From: Calonectria ilicicola
Lineage: Eukaryota; Ascomycota; Sordariomycetes; Hypocreales; Nectriaceae
NCBI GenBank assembly: GCA_020809705.1
Contig: CP085827.1
Span: 7,006,001-7,070,000 of the forward strand
Direction: 5' to 3'
Length of the DNA stretch: 64,000 bases
In this document: positions 12,001-18,325 of the stretch, piece by piece
How positions within the stretch are numbered: position 1 is the stretch's first letter
Layout of the letters: the number at the start of each line of letters is the position of its first letter
Translations under genes and position numbers: made by a program
Notes under the pieces: generated by a model
Told to the model about the DNA's origin: nothing
The model's database searches: none
What the model saw: only the letters and a program-made list of their open reading frames with translations

Positions 12001-12520
12001 TGTCTATGAGGACAAAGTTGACCTTTTCATCGTTTATGATTCTGGTATCCTCAACGAATCACAGCTCAATGGCGTTACCCAACATTTCACCGAAGCGACT
12101 CAGCAACTCCTCAAAAAACGTGCCGCAAGAACATTAGGCCACAAGTCGTCCTCTAGGTCATTGAAGAACAAATCTTCATCTCGATCATTGAGGCACAAGT
12201 CTTCATCTCGATCATTATCACGCAAGTCATCATCTCAGTCACTAGCTGATCAAGCTATGTCCGAAGGAGAGGTACCCCCTCTTCCTGCCCAATCACTATC
12301 TCGTAAATCATCATCTCGATCATTGGCCCGCAAGTCATCTTCTCGGTCCTTGGCTGATCAAGCAGCTACCCAGGGAGATGTACCACCTCTCCCTAGCCAA
12401 ACACTCTCACGCAAATCGTCCTCCCGCTCGCTAACTCGAAAGTCGTCCTCTCGGTCATTAGCTAATGCGGCAACCTCTCAGGAAGATGTACCACCTCTTC
12501 CTGGTCGATCATTTACGTAA
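1..12520 (+). CDS. NRPS-1, multimodular nonribosomal peptide synthetase, 3' part (gene starts before the window)
   Basis: Large cytosolic enzyme that activates amino acids as adenylates, loads them on carrier domains and condenses them. The frame is open from the window edge to TAA at 12520, about 4170 codons without an interruption. Domain order with approximate bases: A1 partial 1-720 ([18 protein letters not shown]), T1 around 905 (GGDSITAIQ), C1 1140-2370 (HHAVFDGWS), A2 2440-4000, T2 near 4165, C2 4390-5640 (HHAVFDGWS), A3 5690-7240, T3 near 7415, C3 7650-8890 (HHSVFDGWS), A4 8935-10490, T4 near 10670, C4 10900-12110 (HHTVFDGWS), then a Ser/Arg-rich tail. No epimerase, methyltransferase or thioesterase is visible. 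Lining up with GrsA gives first-nine specificity residues DLGYLTGVF (A2), DVSLIVAVF (A3) and DAGWLIAVL (A4). I do not assign substrates. A3 is divergent, with KPKS in its core motif. C4 is an elongating type with no A domain after it, so the chain probably passes to another protein. Confidence 0.97.
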   Translation, partial: LAKDNLDTWFGKLKFVNGYGPTEVTIIASAHVFKSPNDSPNTIGRSHNNRCLIVDSEDHTKLAPVGCIGELVIQGPILARGYFNDPARTEASFIEGVNLMPAHLTAGNPRFYKTGDLVKYNFDGNIEYIGRKDTQVKIRGLRIELGEIEYQLGLSLNTIKQVVVDVLKTDSGSNLVGFFSFNDAVITGVDVFLPVNPEMETQMSAIRSYLNSVLPRYMIPSILIPCSYIPAASTSGKLDRKTLRAMATSLDRNLLSRYAQVDSQKQPVQTPMEARLQAMWSEVLHIPTEGIGRHDSFLGLGGDSITAIQLVTVARDAGFLLTVSDIFADPRLSAIAAHINTTSDTASYDTVPFGMVPSSDVNIIKSTIQQECNLQSQNLIDDAYPCSSLQEGLMALAVKQPGSYIAKNVYRLPDTVDIARFKSSWEKTVQLCDNLRTRIIVHNGMSYQGIAKEQATWESAGSMSLRTLMDNLKDSNMQYGSKLCRYGITTERNGHHHFVLVIHHAVFDGWSLNVAFNTLFAIYRGDAVPSLEPYSAFINYTTQLDEVASGQFWASQLEGAQRATFPRMHLQPDEESNTRLMKKKIPFSKTPNTSITKATILRAAWAFLVAQYCDSGDVCFGTTVSGRQAPVSGIEMMAGPAVATVPIRVRLDRQITISAFLQQIQQQAADMIAHEQFGLRNISRISPEARDACEFSSLLVIQPVQGAIDQRTDNILLPADSELYAAEEASEGYFTYPLVMQCFTYDNDVELILTYDANVVSSDQVVTLTHHFDTIVQQLLEEGDSLLNTVHVSSEWDLDKAMVYNGEKPDILRTCIHTLVEKHARQRPTAPAIIAWDGELSYAELDASANRLATFLVSEADVKVGDLVHVCFEKSVWFFVSMLAINKAGAAWVPLDPSHPEQRQRQIVQQTGASLLLVSSLTSSKCADLPVDLLEVSAAFDSYLSNELGAKQNAPNLKITPDEAAYVLFTSGSTGTPKGLVMQHGAVCTSQTAIGKRLGLSSSVRILQFASFVFDLCIGEIIGPLIFGATLCVPSDETRMSGLKKFVNDAKINWAYLTPSFARTFTPADMPGLELLLLTGEAVGRDVFETWVGNLRLVTGWGPAETCVFSTLHEWKTAAESPQTVGRAVGGFCWIVDPEDPQKLAPTGCIGEVVIQGPTLLREYLADPVRTAASSVTELPPWAPDRHSPYWGRFFKSGDLCYYNPDGTIEFVSRKDTQVKIRGLRVELGEVEHHMREALPAIKQVVVDVYKGEVGTNLVAYFCFNDDSKNRTHQANDIFIPLRSDIRSQINDVVGKLRVTLPGYMVPTLFFPCAYMPSITSTKLDRGTLRRLTSSLDREELTQFSLSDDEKRAPVTNMEIRIQKLWSAILKMPADAIGRDDSFLRIGGDSITAIQFVTTARDAGLTISVKDIFADPRLSAVASKVTEEAVISYQTAPFELLPKENVEDIKSTIHSQCQLTADQAIEDVYPCTGLQEGLMALAVKQPGSYIARYVFQLPDDVDVIRFKVAWEKTVSLSTNLRTRITAYHGASFQAIINEDAKWDFTGARSLQQAMDNAKAIKMQHGSRLCRYSLVTEAAGKHYFLLTLHHAVFDGWSLNLFITTLYSLYKGQAVQEMHPYSDFINYVTQIDEGSASDYWKAQLDGAHRAAFPRAATKKSELASHVFKSKIAFPKMVDSSITKATIIRAAWAIVLARYSETEDICFGATVSGRQAAVTGLETMNGPAVATVPVRIQLDQEQSISSFLQDVQTQASEMVPHEQFGLRNISKLSVAAREATDMSSLLVIQPAAHIGEGEDESTFLRLPESGLFDEEEALDGYFTYPLVFECSTYPEHAGLSFISNPVAVSDSQVTALSKHFSFVVSQLTSNGDQPLSSVSLCGDWDLKQATLWNTADATPVQKLVHELISDRARENPAHEAIVSSRSTISYGQLEMASSMLATHLLQLGLQPGSMVPFCFEKSIWTIIAMLATLRAGGVFVPIDPSHPASRRQEILHQVHAKFMFVSTQTRQSCTNMGPHLIELSESLLAKLSATIKNSRYIQARPKSSDAAYIIFTSGSTGKPKSFVVDHAALSTTTIGHGRAYTFSKSSRVLQFSSNVFDVSLSEIFETLVFGGTVCVPTEAQRLQDIAGFIRESRVNTALLTATFLKTLLPADVPSLELLILVGEAPTKDTLDTWYGHVTIANAYGPSEISVFCCSHVYQTADEPAATIGRGFGSACWIVEPDNHNRLAPIGCTGELLVQRQMARGYLNDEERTRESFIRSVDFLPPPADDDTRQFFKTGDLVRYLGDGTMEYLGRQDTQVKVRGFRVELGEIEYNIKRAFPDVSYVAVDVIDRDSTQSLIAFLGFGDEKKSKSDAQDLSEWLLPIDTTLKESLMDLSNDLKRILPHYMVPSLFIPLEALPFGGTLKLDRKRLRSFASTLSQDRLNTFTLGSDKMVEPTTEMEFKLRELWAQVLKVSPIQIGKTSSFLQIGGDSITAIQLVSLSQQHGLTLQITDIFDNSQLSHMANIASNSQPTLSHDVRPFELLGGTDIDTFKADIASLCGISDQDDIQDIFPASSIQEGLMALGVKQPGSYIVKNVYRLGDDVNLVKFKQAWDQTVAVCDNLRTRIVVQDAVSYQAIIRQDPFWEPTDGLDLNHVLNTLSMIKMQYGSPLCRFALVSQEDGTNYFILMMHHSVFDGWSLNLVQATLYQIYHGQSFEALQPYSSFIKYTTQLDQNAAFTYWKDQLHRAQRATFPRPEPTATKSISRVTKTTIPYPKSHDNTITQATILRAAWATVLSRYCDTDDITFGTTVSGRQAPVKGIDMMAGPAVATVPVRVRIDANKSVSSFLQDIQQQASEMIAYEQFGLRNISSISPEAKEACEFSSLFVIQPVQALRSDNTNTNAPFLTAANVVGHTGEAYFSYPLLLMCFTHDDHVEFEFTYHSNILSEERVHAMSHHLEAVINQLRLGGKTPLDNISVSGSWDEQTVVKWCDDQLEVIDSCVHLLIEEQARLRPHSPALSAWDGELTYQQLDQAANRFANLLVNDYLVKTGDLIQVCFEKSVWYTVAILGINKAGAAWVPIDPTHPTFRHQQIVQQTQAKIAVTSLATADICETLVPHVIKLSPALIEKLAGRSRVWGDHPPTVNVTPSDAAYVLFTSGTTGVPKGVVIEHRSVCTSQTAISRRLGITPKARLLQFSAYVFDALVGEMIGALVSGACVCVPSEHERMNGLREFMNKMKVNTAWLTPTFARTIKPEDVPSLQLLLLIGEAVTRDVFEMWFGKVRLVNAWGPAETCVLSATHEWRSLNQSSLIIGRPVGGFGFIVDPEDPLKLAPVGCIGEIVIQGPTLLREYLSDPAQTRAATVTSLPSWAPRRTSPNFSRFYKTGDLGFFHMDGSIEYVGRKDAQVKIRGLRVELGDVEQHIRNALLGVKQVAVDVLKSDAGSNLIAYFSFSEEKRTGLVTAEDILAPLTSDMQNQVTGVVGQLNISLPRYMIPTAFIPCSYLPVITSGKLDRKGLRTLTDSLSPGILAQYSMVDSNKIAPKTPMESCLQQIWAKVLQIPADSIGRDDSFMGLGGDSITAIQFVTTLREQDMLITVNDIFADPRLSAVAAKVLESENAPDYTATPFSLLPINEVDAIKDTVLETCNGSRRQDIQDAYPCTSLQEGLIALAVKQPGSYIAKYVYRLPQNIDPVRFRHAWERTLQMCSILRTRIVAKDGIATQVVLRENPKWESTNGLNLAAFMDDVKDVEMQYGSRLSRYAYLEDGETGNSYFVLIIHHTVFDGWSLNVILGTLVNIYHGQALLDLQPYSSFINYTTQLDQPTAVAYWKEQLDGAQRATFPRVNTSPDYQPTTSIMKSSIPFPKLEDNSITKATILRAAWALVLARYCDTKDVCFGTTVSGRQAPVAGIETMAGPAITTIPIRVRLDNQKGVSSWLNEMQQQAAEMVTHEQFGLRNISKVSHDAKEACEFSSLLVIQPMQHANTDSSDSEAILNPAEDESYSNKQAVEGYFSYPLVLQCFVYEDKVDLFIVYDSGILNESQLNGVTQHFTEATQQLLKKRAARTLGHKSSSRSLKNKSSSRSLRHKSSSRSLSRKSSSQSLADQAMSEGEVPPLPAQSLSRKSSSRSLARKSSSRSLADQAATQGDVPPLPSQTLSRKSSSRSLTRKSSSRSLANAATSQEDVPPLPGRSFT
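12139..12517 (+). repeat. KSSSRSL repeat tail of NRPS-1
   Basis: Directly after the last condensation domain the protein changes to eight copies of a 7-8 residue unit, [RHN]KSSSRSL (one reads KSSSQSL). They are interspersed with three spacers of the form ADQA..(E/D)VPPLP. By my count the tail has about 27 Lys/Arg against 7 Asp/Glu, so it is strongly basic, low in complexity and probably disordered. The RKSSS core looks like a basophilic kinase target. It belongs to no catalytic NRPS domain that I recognise. A role as a docking or localisation tail is inference. Confidence 0.9.
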
Positions 12521-12617
12521 CGATTGTGATGTTCATAAATTGCTATCGCGGCCTTTCTATTTTTATTTCTAAGTGTTGGTTCAACTCGATTATTTTGATT
12601 TCAGTTCGTTGGTGGAA

Positions 12618-12623
12618 AATAAA
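12618..12623 (+). terminator. candidate polyadenylation signal of NRPS-1
   Basis: AATAAA lies 98 nt after the NRPS-1 stop codon and is followed by an A-rich run. The position and motif fit a fungal 3' UTR, but this hexamer is only weakly predictive in fungi. Confidence 0.35.
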
Positions 12624-14498
12624 TTAAGACAAGAAAAAAAAAACCTTTTATTTCCTTTAGTATTTTAGTACCCTCTTCTCCAGCGAAGATTCATTTACGT
12701 ATCTCAATTTGAAATTTCTATTCAATACCCACTCATTCGTACTTTAGAATAAGATTCCATCCATCTCTACTGTCCAAACTTTTAAATTCAGCTACGATTA
12801 TTCAACATGTGCAACAGAGGAAGAGTACCTTTTTCCTGGTGACAAAGATCAATTACCGCTGAGGCAAAAGATCAAGCAATGAATGCAGTTACCGCATTCA
12901 CTGGGTCCACTGCATCTGATTATAACAGTACCTGTACGGCGCCTGCTACATTGTTGCTTTGCTTTCCTGGTTACAATTTGACCTACTTCCTCCATTAGTA
13001 ACTGCATATTAAATTAATTCAAATCGTGTCCTTTAACTTCTTTGCAACCCTCATACAAATCTGACATGGAGGGACATGTTTTTAATAGTCTACCGCTTGA
13101 TTTTATACCATAGAGACACAGCAGTAATACAGATCCGTGCCATGTAGACCCAAATATCCTGTGTTACTCCTAACCAAGGCACAGGTAGACCTTTTGGTAT
13201 AGCGGCTAAGGGCTACTTCCTTATTTCACGCATCAAGCAGGTTGAAATTACATCAAGAAGCCTGAATTTTTAGTATTATTTAAATATTATTTTATTTAAT
13301 TATAATGCAGCTTCCATCTGGTGCTGCGATACACGCTGAAGCTATTATCCAGAGACGTAGTTTATCCGGCACCCGCTTCCGAGGATTACATCGCTCTGCA
13401 AAGGAAGTACGAAACGAAGCGTTGCATTGCTTAAATAAGACATATAACCAAAACTTATTCCCTATTAAGACAGCTTTTGGATTACTAGTTCAGTTGCCGA
13501 CTCAAGCTCTTCTTCAGTTGTTGTTATCCTTTCAAAGGGACTAACATGTCCTGTTGATCCCACAGAGTTCAGACCATATTGTATTATACCTCAAGGAATG
13601 AAATGGGAAAGAGGACGCGTGTGTGATCCGACATCCGCATTTATGCGGAGAGGAAACCGGAAAGGTAGAGAAGGCGATTAGCCTTCAGCTTCTTGACAAG
13701 CTGGCCAGTAAAGACAGTGTGCAATCCCTAAGACCGCGAACGTACTGCTGACGGAGTCCCAGATTGTTGGTGCATGTGCCCTGCTCGATGGAGCTGATCG
13801 GCGGCGGGGTAAAGGATGCATCAGATCGTCGGATACGCCATTGGGGAGGACCGTACGAGGAAGGCGTTGGAGATAGTTGGAGCGCGCTTAGCCCGGTCGG
13901 GAACCCGCTTTTATACCCAGGTGTCGATAAGGTTCACATCAAAGACTCATCAATGTCATTGAAAATCTTCACCTCAAGGTTTCTACATCTATGATATCGT
14001 ACGGCGCAAAGGGTACAGGCTGCCGCATTGCCATCGCATCTAGCAGGCAAGAATAATCGAATTGCTCCTTAGACGACTAGGTCGAGCTGCCCCTCATAGG
14101 GGATATCCAACCAAAAACACACACGTAAACCTACCTTTGATAACAACTTGATTTAATTTTTTGTTCATAAATTGACAGAATCACCTTTTTATTTTCACTG
14201 TTGAGATGGGGCGAAATTTGAATGTTGTACAAACCACATACACAGCTCAAAGAGCCGAATTTCTTGGTTATTTGCTGTGGCTGGAAGAGGAGGTTTGGAG
14301 TAGGCTAGCAGCTCATGGGAGAAACAAATAAAACCTGATATAACAAAACCAAATAAAAATCATGAACATCACCAAGGCAAGTGGATCTAATAATCCCTCA
14401 AAAAGAGAGCCTCAAAAATAAGCTGAAGAGACTATTGATTGGGGTCTGTTGACATTTTTCCTGGTGTTGAGATTGGAATCCCTTTATCACTCAGGCCG
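12624..14498. other. NRPS spacer, left part, no gene recognised
   Basis: I see no convincing coding sequence. Open frames here are under 80 codons and have no recognisable domain. Composition is mosaic, with AT-rich stretches (near 12640-12780 and 13270-13310) alternating with more GC-rich ones (13600-13960). One short perfect hairpin, CCGCAT/ATGCGG, lies near 13634. Such patchwork is common in transposon-derived debris, but I cannot name an element. Confidence 0.6.
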
Positions 14499-14580
14499 GT
14501 GTTGCAGCCGGACTAACTAATCCGCCGACTAAAGCTAATTTTTCAAAAGGCCGAGGGTTCGAACCTACGTTCCCTATCAC
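14499..14580 (+). pseudogene. tRNA-like relic (class II, serine/leucine-like)
   Basis: A consensus-like B box, GGTTCGAACC, near 14557-14566 is preceded by an A-box-like segment and a loop containing CTAAAGC. A pyrimidine/purine-rich stretch sits in the place of a long variable arm, as in serine or leucine tRNAs. The T-stem pairs in only about three of five positions and the acceptor stem is imperfect. I therefore read it as a decayed tRNA gene or a tRNA-derived repeat head, not a functional tRNA. Confidence 0.3.
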
Positions 14581-16234
14581 ACTGTTTAAAATAATTAATT
14601 TAGTTATCTCTATTCCTGCTTTTTACCTATCATCGTCACGCAAAACTACCCTATAGTCAGTCAATAGACAAGATGGACCCACTCTCTTAGCTGGATTATT
14701 CTGACGTAATTCATTTGTGTACATCTAATTAGATACCTCTATGAGTATGCTGACATCTTCATGGCTGACATCTTTCTCGCTGATAATTTTTTTTTTCATT
14801 CCAACAGGCAAGCTCTAGCCGTAAGCATCGTACCGAAAGACTACTCCGCGCAAGGAAGCTACTGACCTACTCGCGGTGCCCGCCCTGCCCTAGCCAGCGT
14901 TCAACGGGCGGACGTGGGCCTTCTTCCCCTGTGTAGGTAAGGGGCGAGGTAGTTAATGCTACGTAAACGAGCCAACCAGTAGTCCGACCGTCTTAGCACG
15001 TGGTTTTAGATGCTATGATACCATTGGCGAGACTCTACCGCACGTACTCGTTGATTAAAATAGATTAGCGTGCATATACGCGTCAAAGGGGACTGAGGTT
15101 TCGGCATTTCAGGAGGAACCTTTGATTTCTGCGCTCGGTCTTGAGAACGCCTAAGGCATTCATAAACTAGTGCATGGCATTTGGTACTGCGCATCGTGTG
15201 GATACCTCGACAATGCCCGTTAGTACATGCAGCGACTTTTTTTTTTTTTTCCTTTTTTAGTTCACCGATAACTAGGTATGTTCGGCAATGTTCCTACATG
15301 ACAATGACAAACACGACTTGGGCATGATCATCGTGATATTGCTGACGGGCAAAGAGGCACCAATGGTAATGAGCTGGTCCTTGCTCAAAGCATGGTGGGT
15401 TCTTGTCCCCATTCTCGTCCCCATGCCTTCTCCGAGATGATTGGCCACTTCAAGATTGGGCTTGAAAGGCGGGCGTTCTGGCCCACAATTGCCTCATGAA
15501 TTTCGGGAGCTGGCCCGCCGGGCTGGTACCTGCAGTTAGAAAGTTCGAGACCCCATCACGTATCAGTGTTACCCTTAGTACCACGTGCAGGGTGGTATTT
15601 CCACAAACGAACCATTACTCGCCTGTGGGGAAGGTAGGAATCACCGAAATGAGCAAAGGGCGAACTTGTCGGCCCCCCCTCAATGACTGCCCCCCATCGC
15701 TTGATTGGCCGTGTAGCAAAAACCTGTTTCTGGAAGCCGATGCGAAGTAGGGGACTGAGAAAGCTTGTTTGACACGGGCCATATTATGTAGCGACCTCCT
15801 ATTCGTGGATGACGTGACATGACCTTGGTACTAACTGATATGGCTCTGTGGTCTTTGGCGACGAGGGCTACGACTAAGCAGGCATGGGTCCAAGTCTGGG
15901 TTGATTGGGTTTTTTTTCCAGGCAGTCTCTTTCTTATCTTTTTTGATAACCAGTTTTGTGATTGAATTTACCCATTCATTGAATTTTTGCTCAAGGCATT
16001 GGTAGGCGTTTCATCGCAATGAACCGACATGAACAGGTAATACGTTGAATATAGCCGAATACTGATTAAGAATCCAGTGTGAAAGAAAGCGGAACTAGAA
16101 CACTCATTACATAGCTTTCCGACGAACTATATGCTCCAAAAACACAATTGAAACTCTGCAGGCCCTTGGACGATAGACGCTGCAACCACTAACACTTACC
16201 GCCCGAATCAATACACTCGTTTTAAGTATCCACG
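14581..16234. other. NRPS spacer, right part, upstream region of NRPS-2
   Basis: No gene is supported. It contains homopolymer T tracts (near 15237-15250 and 15910), a GC-rich block (14860-14960) and other non-coding mosaic sequence. The last few hundred bases must include the NRPS-2 promoter, but I see no element I would name with confidence. Confidence 0.5.
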
Positions 16235-16293
16235 ATGTCGGATGAATACGAAAATTCCCCGATTTCCGACGATAGTCAATATTACGATGAAAG

Positions 16294-16355
16294 GTACGAT
16301 CCTTCCAACGACTGAATAATGTATCGGAATGTCGCTTGCTGATATATCGCATCAG
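16294..16355 (+). other. predicted intron 1 of NRPS-2
   Basis: Donor AG|GTACGA, branch-like GCTGAT and acceptor ATCAG, 62 nt. Without splicing the reading frame from ATG 16235 hits TGA shortly after the donor. With splicing the Ser codon AGC is rebuilt and the frame runs directly into the A1 linker. The encoded head (MSDEYENSPISDD onward, 35 residues) has about 17 Asp/Glu and no Lys/Arg. Confidence 0.75.
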
Positions 16356-18323
16356 CGATGAATACTCTGATAGCGCCGAAGAAGATGACGAAGAGGATAT
16401 GCCTCTTAGTCTCCTGTCACTTGACAATGGTTGGGACCTGGAACAAGCGAAAAAGTTCAACGGCGAACCGCCAAGGCTTATCCACGCTTGTGTACATGAA
16501 CTTTTCGGAAATCGGGCACAAGAACAACCTAGCGCAATCGCGATTGACGCTTGGGATGGTATTTTGACGTACTCAGAGCTTGATCATGCAGCCAATAGGC
16601 TGAGCCATTATTTGGTCAAGGATCTTGGTGTTCAAACGAATGACTTGGTGCATGTGTGCTTTGAGAAATCCGTGTGGGTGTTTGTCTCGATTCTCGCAAT
16701 TAATAAAGCTGGTGCTGCTTGGGCCCCGCTTGATCCCGGGCATCCTCTCCAACGCCAACAACAAATCGTTCAACAAACCTGTGCTAGTCTGGTATTGGTC
16801 TCGCCAACTAGTAGACTCCTATGCGTTGGATTGGTCGCAGAAATTCTTGAAGTATCACCCTATCTTGACCGCCAGCTTATTGAACGATTTGGGCTCGCTC
16901 CGCCCGCTCCTGAAGTCACTGTTGCCCCCAGACAGGCAGCATACGTTCTTTTCACCTCTGGGAGTACTGGTATTCCCAAGGGCTTCGTAATGGAGCATGG
17001 CTCAGTATGTACTAGTCAAACTGCTATCAGTGACCGACTGGGAATGACACCAAGGGTCAGGATACTCCAATTCGCTTCATACGTTTTTGATCTCTGCATT
17101 GGTGAGATTGTAGGTCCATTGATAACCGGAGCTACAATTTGTGTTCCATCCGATGAGGCGCGTATGAGTGGGTTGACCGAATTCCTCAATGAGAAGAGAG
17201 TCAACTGGGCATTCCTTACGCCAAGTTTTGCACGTACTTTGCAACCAGAAGACGTTCCGAATCTTGAACTTTTGTTGCTCACTGGAGAAGCTGTTGGCCG
17301 TGATGTGTTTGAGACATGGGTTGGAAAGGTCCGTCTCACTACAGGCTGGGGGCCTGCAGAGACCTGTGTTTTTAGCACTTTACACGAATGGCATTCAAAG
17401 GATGAATCACCGCAGAATGTTGGTCGCGCGGTGGGAGGCTTCTGCTGGATTGTAGACCAAAACGATCCCCACAAGCTATGCCCGGCAGGTTGTGTTGGAG
17501 AAGTGGTTATCCAGGGACCAACAATATTACGAGAGTACTTAGGAGACCCTGATCGCACTGCAGCAGCTACCATGACTGAGTTACCTCGCTGGGTACCGCA
17601 ACAATCTTCGCCTTATTGGAACCGTTTTTTCAAATCAGGGGACCTCTGCTATCACAACTTTGATGGCACTATCGAATTTGTTAGCCGCAAGGATACTCAA
17701 GTTAAGATTCGGGGTCTTCGAGTCGAGTTAGGTGAGGTTGAGTATCATCTCAAGCTTGCTCTCAAGGAAACGAATCAAGTTGTGGTAGATGTCCTTCATG
17801 GAGATGTCGGGGCGATGCTTATTGGATATTTCTGTTTCAACAACGCCACGGAGATCACTGGGGCTGGTATCGATCCAAGTGCAGATAATATTCTCCTTCC
17901 ATTCACAGATGAACTGAAAGTGCAGGTGAGAGATGCTTTGAGCGAACTGGGTGTTGCTCTGCCGAATTACATGGTCCCCACAATGCTTTTGCCCTGCCGA
18001 TATCTGCCGGTAATTACATCTACCAAGATTGACCGAGCAGGACTCGGTCGTATGGCGGCCACTTTATCGCGGGAAAAACTTGCAACATATTCACTTGCCG
18101 CGAATGAAAAATGTGAACCAGCTACACAAATGGAACTACGTGTACAAGACATGTGGTCGAGCATACTTCAGGTTCCTAAAGAATCCATTGGGAGGCACGA
18201 CAATTTTCTCCAAATTGGAGGAGATTCAATTACTGCCATTCGATTCTCAAACTATGCCCGTCAAATTGGGTTGAAGATTTCTGTAAAGGAGATCTTTGCT
18301 GACCCTCGACTATGGGCTGTTGC

Positions 18324-18325
18324 CT
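18324..18325 (+). other. frameshift 1 in NRPS-2 (T1-C1 junction)
   Basis: The frame of A1-T1 (ending DPRLWAVA) must change here to reach the frame that encodes VEFEVISYETKTF and C1. A loss of 1 or 4 nt fits: sister modules read AVAA(K/Q)V at this place, so 4 nt is a good match. No intron signals are seen. Confidence 0.8.

Noticed and set aside
13305..13544. Small gene in the NRPS spacer (ATG 13305)
   Set aside because: 79 codons with no recognisable feature in a mosaic, probably repeat-derived region; not supported.
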